Source: Clostridia bacterium
GTDB taxonomy: Bacteria > Bacillota > Clostridia > Christensenellales > CAG-917
Direction of reading: 5' to 3'
Length of the DNA stretch: 20,518 bases
NCBI GenBank assembly: GCA_900754695.1
Contig: CAAEDU010000017.1
Span: forward strand, 1 to 20,518
Positions within the stretch are counted from its first letter, which is position 1. Each line of letters opens with the position of its first letter. Of the stretch, positions 16,017 to 20,518 are shown piece after piece. The notes below the pieces were generated by a model. The model worked only from the letters and a program-made list of their open reading frames with translations, was not told where the DNA came from and did no database searches. The translations under genes were made by a program, and so were the position numbers.

Positions 16017-17183
16017 ATGGCTGAAAGCGTTTTCAACAAGAGAAGATGGAAGTTTTTCGTGGCGCTGCTCGTGCTGTGCGCCGTCGCCGCGGTCGCGGTC
16101 GGCATCGGGATGCACTATTATATCGGTCACGGCACCGACGCGTCCGACCTTGCGGAAGTGATGCCCGACTCTTTGGTGGTCGGGGCAAGGTTCTCCCTTG
16201 CGGACATGCTCGAAAGCGAGGGCTACACCTACGGCTGGACCAAGGACGCCGTCGACGTCGAGGTGCTGGTGCGCACCCGTCCCGCAGGAGGACAGTCCGT
16301 CATGTCCGAGGAGGAGGGGGAGCTCTCCGCTCAGTCCGGGCTGCTCGCCTATGACGCCGAAGAGCGCGAGTTCAGAGTGCTGGGCGTAGGGGAGGGCGTC
16401 CTCAACATCGTCAACCCCGTCGACGACACCGTCCGCATAGAGATCCCGTTCTCCACGCGGTTCGCGAATAGCGACACGGCGGAGATATTCGAGGCGAATT
16501 TCCCGGAAGCCGATGACGACGGGTTCATCACGGCGGAGGAGCTTGCAGCCGTCAAAATCCTCACCATAGCGGAGGGCGGCACCTTCGAGGTGGGTGAGTT
16601 TGATGTGTTCCCGGAACTTCAAAGCGTCGTGCTCACCGCGGACGGAGTCAGCACCCTCAGGGGCGCGGCGGAGCTTGACGGCGTCACCTATTATGTCTAC
16701 GACGGCAGATATGCCGAATACATTTCCTCGCCCGAATGGCGGGACATCGCGGACAGGGTCTATCCCATCGTCGACCTCGCGGACGGCGTGCACACCGTGG
16801 TCTTCGAGTTCCGCGGCGGCACCATAGAGACCGCGGGGCTGGGCGCGGAGCGCACCTACACCTCCGTTGCGGACGGCGGCACCGTCGACATCTCGATGTA
16901 TGTGCCCACCCGCCTCGGCTACACCTTCACGGGCTGGTTCGAGAGCAATGACAACGGCGAGACCCTTGCGGTCGCTCCCGTGGACAAGGACACCGTCTAC
17001 ACCTCGGACACCAAACTCTACGCGGGTTGGCTCGCCAACCGCTACACCATCGTCTACGACGGCAACGCGAGCGATGCAAAGAATGTCCCCGGACAGCAAG
17101 CAGGCATCGCGTTTGACGAGGAAGTCGCGCTTGCTTCCGGCGTTCCCACCCGCGCGGCTATCACTTCCTCGGCTGGAGCCTGA
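16017..17183 (+). CDS. Membrane-anchored surface protein, N-terminal part (frameshifted)
   Basis: This frame encodes the front of a surface protein. Residues 12-32 after a short Lys/Arg-rich start form a signal anchor or uncleaved signal peptide. An extracellular region follows, with an EF-hand/dockerin-like calcium loop (E164, D166, D168, G169, I171, E175) leading into a leucine-rich-repeat-like strand, and then Listeria/Bacteroides (Flg_new/InlB B) repeats beginning near 260 with GYTFTGWF and LYAGW. The frame ends at 17183 after ten out-of-frame residues, because one base is missing near 17154. Restored, the gene runs to 18958 and would encode about 980 residues. It starts 12 bases after the GAP1-like gene with GAGGAGGGT upstream. 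It may be a real pseudogene, a phase-variation state or an assembly error. Confidence 0.75.
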   Translation: MAESVFNKRRWKFFVALLVLCAVAAVAVGIGMHYYIGHGTDASDLAEVMPDSLVVGARFSLADMLESEGYTYGWTKDAVDVEVLVRTRPAGGQSVMSEEEGELSAQSGLLAYDAEEREFRVLGVGEGVLNIVNPVDDTVRIEIPFSTRFANSDTAEIFEANFPEADDDGFITAEELAAVKILTIAEGGTFEVGEFDVFPELQSVVLTADGVSTLRGAAELDGVTYYVYDGRYAEYISSPEWRDIADRVYPIVDLADGVHTVVFEFRGGTIETAGLGAERTYTSVADGGTVDISMYVPTRLGYTFTGWFESNDNGETLAVAPVDKDTVYTSDTKLYAGWLANRYTIVYDGNASDAKNVPGQQAGIAFDEEVALASGVPTRAAITSSAGA

Positions 17184-17539
17184 CCTCGGGCTTCATCGGC
17201 GCGGCATATCAGCCCGGCGACAAGGTCAAAGAGCTGGTCGCGGATGAGGGCGGTGAAGTCATCCTCTATGCGGTCTGGGCGGCAAACAGCTACACCATCG
17301 TCTACGACGGCAACGCGAGCGATGCAATGAATGTCCCCGGACAGCAAACAGACATCGCGTTTGATAAAGAGGTCGCGCTCGAGGACGGCGTTCCCACTCG
17401 CAGCGGCTATCGCTTCCTCGGCTGGAGCCTGACCTCGGGCTCCATCGCCGCGGCATATCAGCCCGGCGACAAGGTCAAAGGGCTGGTCGCGAGTTCGGGC
17501 GGCGTGGTCACGCTCTATGCCGTGTGGGCGGCAAACAGC
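17043..17539 (+). repeat. Tandem coding repeats of 249 nt (one copy 248)
   Basis: Two near-identical DNA units encode 83-residue Listeria/Bacteroides repeats: TACACCATCGTCTACGACGG begins at 17043 and again at 17291, and a more divergent third unit begins at 17540. The spacing is 248 nt then 249 nt (83 codons), so the first unit lacks one base. Two further diverged repeat units follow to about 18030. High nucleotide identity between the first two copies implies recent duplication or gene conversion. Confidence 0.85.
17153..17156 (+). other. Frameshift site, one base missing
   Basis: The first repeat copy reads CCCACCCGC-GCGGCTAT, where the second copy reads CCCACTCGCAGCGGCTAT, so one base is lost in the Ser codon after CGC at 17151-17153. 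Adding one base joins the two open frames exactly. No canonical slippery heptamer is present in the zero frame, so programmed -1 frameshifting is unlikely though it would restore the frame. Confidence 0.85.
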
Positions 17540-18958
17540 TACACCATCGCATTTGATGCCAACGGCGGCAGCAACGCCCCCGCAGATATTCCGGCGCAGT
17601 ATGACGCAACGGTCTACATCCCGCGTTCCACGCCCTCCCGCTACGGCTACAATTTCCTCGGCTGGGCGAGGTCGAAAACGGCAACGAGAGCGGAATACAG
17701 CGCGGGCGCAAGCGTCTCCCGTCTCACCGCAAGTTCGGGCGGCGTGGTCACGCTTTATGCCGTCTGGGAGGCAGACCGGTTTTTGCTCAGATATAATTCC
17801 AATGTCCCGGGTTCGAGCGTTGCCGTTCCTTCGAGCATCTGGCTCTCATACACGGGCAGCTACAACATTTCGAGTTCCCGCCCCTCGCGCACGGGCTACT
17901 ACTTCCTCGGATGGAGCTTTACCGCGAGCGGCCCGGCAGCATACGATCCGGGCGACAATGCGAATGTGAAGGATCTGTACGAGAGGAGCGAGCGGTCGGC
18001 GGGCACCGTCACCCTCTACGCTCGCTGGGAGAAGATGTACAGGATCACCGTCAAATCGGAAGGCGGAAAGGGCGGAACGATCGCCTTGACGCCCGCAAGG
18101 TCGGATCTCTACTACCGCGCGGGCGAGCAGATCACCGCCAAGATCACATACTCCGGCAACATCGACAAGTATTTCGGCTATCAGAGCGGCTCGACGACCA
18201 TAAAGGAAAACGGCAAGACGGAGTATAGCTTCACCATGCCTAATGCGGATGTCACGCTGACTGTGCACAGTAACAAAAAAGGCTGCTTCACTCCGGATAC
18301 GCTCATCACGCTCGCGGACGGCAGCATGATCCCCGTCGAGGAGCTGTGCGTAGGGGATGAAGTGCTGGTCTTCGACCATGTCACGGGCGAGATCTCGACA
18401 TCTCCCGTTGCGTATATCGCCATTGATAAAGCCGAGAAGTGGGAGACAATCTCCCTCGATTTCGAGGGCGGCGTCACCGTCGACGTCATTTCCGAGCACG
18501 GTTTCTTCGACCTCACGACGGGCGGATATGTGATGATCAACGCGGAGAATGTCTCCGAGTATGTCGGACACACCTTTGCGGGAATGGCGGGCGCAGACGG
18601 CGGGACGCTCGGCGCACTCAAACTCGTGGGCTATGAGTTCGGCGAGGCGGGGTCGGAAGCCTATTCCGTCGTGACCGCAAAGGACCTCAACCATTTTGCG
18701 AACGGAATGCTTGTGTTTACCGACGGCATCGACGGTCTCTACAACATCTTTGAGTACGGCGAAGGCATGAAGTACGACGAAGAGGCGATGGCGGCGGACA
18801 TCGAGCGCTACGGGCTGTACACCTATGAGGATTGGAGCGACTACATCACCTACGAGCAGTTCCTCGCCTACAATGTGCAATACCTCAAAGTCTCCGTCGG
18901 CAAGGGGTTGATCACCGAGGAGGGGATCATCGCCCTCATCGACAGATTTCTCCGCTGA
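17156..18958 (+). CDS. Surface protein, C-terminal part: Listeria/Bacteroides repeats and Hint domain
   Basis: This is the continuation of the gene starting at 16017, in the -1 frame. The first ATG in frame is 17327, but it has no ribosome binding site and lies inside a repeat, so it is not a true start. Four repeats with FLGW and LYAVW or LYARW signatures are followed by a different beta repeat (about 18040-18270) and then a Hint (hedgehog/intein) domain from Cys 18284: CFTPDTLITLADG, VGDEVL, the conserved His in ISEHGFFD, and FANGMLVF near the end. A tail of about 80 residues (YGEGMKYDEEAM to the stop) follows, of a kind I remember after similar Hint domains in Clostridia. Hint domains self-cleave through the N-terminal Cys. 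The repeats should be extracellular. Confidence 0.75.
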   Translation, partial: GYHFLGWSLTSGFIGAAYQPGDKVKELVADEGGEVILYAVWAANSYTIVYDGNASDAMNVPGQQTDIAFDKEVALEDGVPTRSGYRFLGWSLTSGSIAAAYQPGDKVKGLVASSGGVVTLYAVWAANSYTIAFDANGGSNAPADIPAQYDATVYIPRSTPSRYGYNFLGWARSKTATRAEYSAGASVSRLTASSGGVVTLYAVWEADRFLLRYNSNVPGSSVAVPSSIWLSYTGSYNISSSRPSRTGYYFLGWSFTASGPAAYDPGDNANVKDLYERSERSAGTVTLYARWEKMYRITVKSEGGKGGTIALTPARSDLYYRAGEQITAKITYSGNIDKYFGYQSGSTTIKENGKTEYSFTMPNADVTLTVHSNKKGCFTPDTLITLADGSMIPVEELCVGDEVLVFDHVTGEISTSPVAYIAIDKAEKWETISLDFEGGVTVDVISEHGFFDLTTGGYVMINAENVSEYVGHTFAGMAGADGGTLGALKLVGYEFGEAGSEAYSVVTAKDLNHFANGMLVFTDGIDGLYNIFEYGEGMKYDEEAMAADIERYGLYTYEDWSDYITYEQFLAYNVQYLKVSVGKGLITEEGIIALIDRFLR

Positions 18959-18970
18959 GGGGAGGGCGGT

Positions 18971-19975
18971 ATGCTGTCAAGACCCGTTTCGGTTGCGAAC
19001 AATTTTTACGGCGAAAGGCTGACGGGCGATGCGCGCCGCATATACGACGCGCTTGTCGCCGACCGCGCCCGCGGGATCATGCGCACTTCCGTTGCCGTAG
19101 ACGACGCGGAGAATGTCTCCGCAAATGCCTCGGCGGCGCTCGAAGCCGTCAACTTCGGGTGCGCGGAGCTCTTCTTCGTGGGCAAGGCGGGGGAGCTCTC
19201 CTTTGACGGGAGGGCGGTCACGCTGGAGCACGAGTGCATATTCCCGGAGGACGAGCTCGACGCCTATCGTGAGGCGCTCGACGAGGCGGTGGAGAGCTTC
19301 GCCGCAAGTGTTTATTATTCCGACGACCGCGGGGTGTTGGAACGCCTCAACGAGATGCTCTCTACGACTGTGACGGGCGTCGACGGGCGCGAGGACGTCT
19401 ATGGCAGCGCATACGCCGCTCTCGTCATAGGCGAGGCGCGCTGCGAGGGCTACACCAAAGCCGCGCAGATCCTGCTTTCGCGCTGCGGCATCCCCTCCGT
19501 CATGGCGGCGGGCAGAGCGCGCTCATCGGACGGCAGAGAGGAGAACCATGCCTGGACCATCGCCGCCGTGGACGGCAGGGACTATTCCTTCGACTTCACC
19601 TGGAACGCGCGGCGCATTGCCTACGGCATCCCGTCGCAGGAGTATATGTTCCTCCCCGACAGCGACATGCTGCGGGAGCATTTCCCCATGTTCGAGGGCT
19701 ACCCGAAGTGCACGGACGCGAGCGCGACGTTTTGGGCGCGGCACGGCGGCGAGCTGGAGTTCATCTCCGACCTCGCGGGCGTGGACATCATGCCGTACGG
19801 CAAGCACTTCTTCACCATGGCGCGGCTCAATGAGCAGATCCCGCCCGCGGACGAGCGCGATTTCATCTTCGGCATGATGCAGAGCGAGCTCTCGCCCTCC
19901 AGCTACGGCAGCCTCAGCGGCTACACCTACAACCGCGCCCTCGGCGTCGTCACCTTCTACTTCCTCAACGAGTGA
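18971..19975 (+). CDS. Transglutaminase-like protein (Cys-His-Asp)
   Basis: A 334-residue protein with a transglutaminase/papain-like core: C158 in ARCEGYTKAAQ, H193 in ENHAWT and D208 in SFDFTWN, with the usual spacing of the bacterial transglutaminase-like superfamily. The N-terminal 120 residues have no recognised domain. There is no signal peptide or membrane segment, so it should act in the cytosol unless exported by another route. Members are proteases, crosslinkers or amidases; which one applies here cannot be told. The start ATG 18971 follows a strong GAGGGGAGGG just after the Hint gene's stop, and this is the last gene of the operon. Crosslinking or processing of an operon product is inferred from position. 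Confidence 0.83.
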   Translation: MLSRPVSVANNFYGERLTGDARRIYDALVADRARGIMRTSVAVDDAENVSANASAALEAVNFGCAELFFVGKAGELSFDGRAVTLEHECIFPEDELDAYREALDEAVESFAASVYYSDDRGVLERLNEMLSTTVTGVDGREDVYGSAYAALVIGEARCEGYTKAAQILLSRCGIPSVMAAGRARSSDGREENHAWTIAAVDGRDYSFDFTWNARRIAYGIPSQEYMFLPDSDMLREHFPMFEGYPKCTDASATFWARHGGELEFISDLAGVDIMPYGKHFFTMARLNEQIPPADERDFIFGMMQSELSPSSYGSLSGYTYNRALGVVTFYFLNE

Positions 19976-20000
19976 CCCCGCAAAAGAAAAATGAGTGAGC

Positions 20001-20217
20001 GGCGGTAATGCCTAAAATATAACGCCCAAACGCAATGAGGGGATGCAGGGAAGCCCCATAAAGTGTCCTCGCGCACTATGCTTGCTCCGGTACTTTACGG
20101 GGACCCCGTAGTGTTCTTTTAAGTGCGAGAATGAGGGAGCGTACTGGCGTACGTGACCGAGATCCGAGGCACGCAAATGGCGGCGGCAGCCGCCACCCCG
20201 CGGAGCAAAAATCAGAG
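20001..20217. repeat. Tandem intergenic repeat, copy 1
   Basis: Copy 1 begins GGCGGTAATGCC and ends GCAAAAATCAGAG. It contains several inverted repeats: CCCCATAAAGTG facing TACTTTACGGGG, the palindrome TACGGGGACCCCGTA, GTAC-TGGC-GTAC, and GGCGGC-GGCA-GCCGCC. It lies 25 bases after the operon's last stop codon. It may be a transcribed structured element or a non-autonomous repeat family; the orientation is unknown. Confidence 0.85.
20096..20120 (+). terminator. Terminator-like hairpin in repeat copy 1
   Basis: TACGGG and CCCGTA flank a three-base loop within the palindrome 20096-20110, followed by GTGTTCTTTT (20111-20120). This is the first terminator-like structure after the operon, 121 bases past the last stop codon. 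The T tract is interrupted, so efficiency is uncertain. Confidence 0.45.
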
Positions 20218-20220
20218 TGC

Positions 20221-20438
20221 GGCGGTAATGCCTAAAATATAACGCCCAAACGCAATGAGGGGATGCAGGGACACCCCATAAAGTGTCCTCGCGCGCTATG
20301 CTTGCTCCGGTACTTTACGGGGACCCCGTAGTGTTCTTTTAAGTGCGAGAATGAGGGAGCGTACTTGGCGTACGTGACCGAAATTCGAGACGCGCAAATG
20401 GCGGCGGTAGCCGCCATTCCGCGGAGCAAAAATCAGAG
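20221..20438. repeat. Tandem intergenic repeat, copy 2
   Basis: This copy matches copy 1 at an offset of exactly 220 bases until a one-base insertion near 20366 shifts it to 221. I count about eleven differences by eye, roughly 95% identity. Differences fall mostly in hairpin loops or are C/T and A/G changes. In the last hairpin, copy 2 has the longer stem (AATGGCGGC/GCCGCCATT). Confidence 0.85.
20316..20340 (+). terminator. Terminator-like hairpin in repeat copy 2
   Basis: The same palindrome (20316-20330) and T-rich tail (20331-20340) as in copy 1 are repeated 220 bases later without change, giving two terminators in series if they work. Confidence 0.4.
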
Positions 20439-20518
20439 AGCAACGCGATAGTTCCGGCGCAACGCAGAGGAACGAGGAGCGGGGCGAACGTCCGTATTTT
20501 TGCGACGCGTAGACACAG

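Larger units (their letters stand above)
19976..20518. other. Non-coding region with tandem structured repeats
   Basis: After the last gene there is no convincing coding sequence. Nearly all of 20001-20438 is two tandem copies of a structured repeat of about 220 bp, described separately. The remaining 80 bases (20439-20518) are G+C-rich and I recognise nothing in them. Open frames crossing the repeat on the minus strand have no ribosome binding site and repeat with it. Confidence 0.6.

Noticed and set aside
17327..17329. ATG as a real start for a separate Hint protein
   Set aside because: It has no ribosome binding site, lies mid-repeat, and the open frame and repeat homology continue upstream to 17156.
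20232..20429. A 65-codon minus-strand frame in the repeat
   Set aside because: It is contained within repeat copy 2, is interrupted differently by the one-base insertion in copy 1, and has no binding site.
20001..20438. CRISPR array or insertion-sequence ends
   Set aside because: The repeats are about 220 bp, only two in number, with no short repeat-spacer pattern and no transposase gene or flanking target duplication that I can see.

Overview
The window looks like a G+C-rich (about 65% in the parts I counted), host- or sediment-associated Gram-positive, most likely a Clostridia-type Bacillota genome or metagenome contig. This is an inference from strong AGGAGG-type ribosome binding sites, Listeria/Bacteroides-type (Flg_new/InlB B) surface repeats joined to a Hint domain, and the absence of outer-membrane proteins. 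Nothing here fixes the genus.

Layout. Bases 1-661 hold no convincing gene: an AT-richer stretch (about 47% G+C over 1-180) with a small terminator-like hairpin, then two overlapping sigma-70-like promoters (477-518) and a leader of about 137 nt whose last hairpin can bury the first ribosome binding site. From 662 to 19975 every gene is on the plus strand with tiny gaps or stop/start overlaps, so it reads as one long operon: a SpoVK/CbbX-type AAA+ ATPase with a dead first AAA module; two tandem YbjN-domain paralogues; a ClpB/ClpA-type AAA+ ATPase, also with a dead first module; a small unknown helical protein; a zinc-ribbon protein; a coiled-coil protein; a small radical-SAM/4Fe-4S activase-like protein; a zinc-ribbon P-loop GTPase resembling the 'double-GTPase' group; a 939-residue protein resembling GTPase-associated protein 1 (GAP1) with three C-terminal membrane helices; a membrane-anchored surface protein with Listeria/Bacteroides repeats and a C-terminal Hint domain, split by a one-base deletion at about 17153; and a transglutaminase-like Cys-His-Asp protein. 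Bases 19976-20518 are non-coding and carry two near-identical tandem repeats of about 220 bp, each rich in hairpins and each with a terminator-like element.

How the parts may work together (inference). The GAP1-like protein would tie the cytosolic GTPase to the membrane. The two AAA+ machines, with YbjN proteins as chaperone-like partners, could remodel proteins in response to it. The radical-SAM enzyme could install a modification on a neighbour. The outward-facing Hint protein and the transglutaminase would provide protein-processing chemistry. GAP1 and double-GTPase proteins are known to me from predicted NTP-dependent biological conflict systems, but the combination here, with two half-dead tandem AAA+ proteins, a radical-SAM enzyme and a Hint surface protein, is not one I can name. 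It is the main candidate for an undescribed system in the window.
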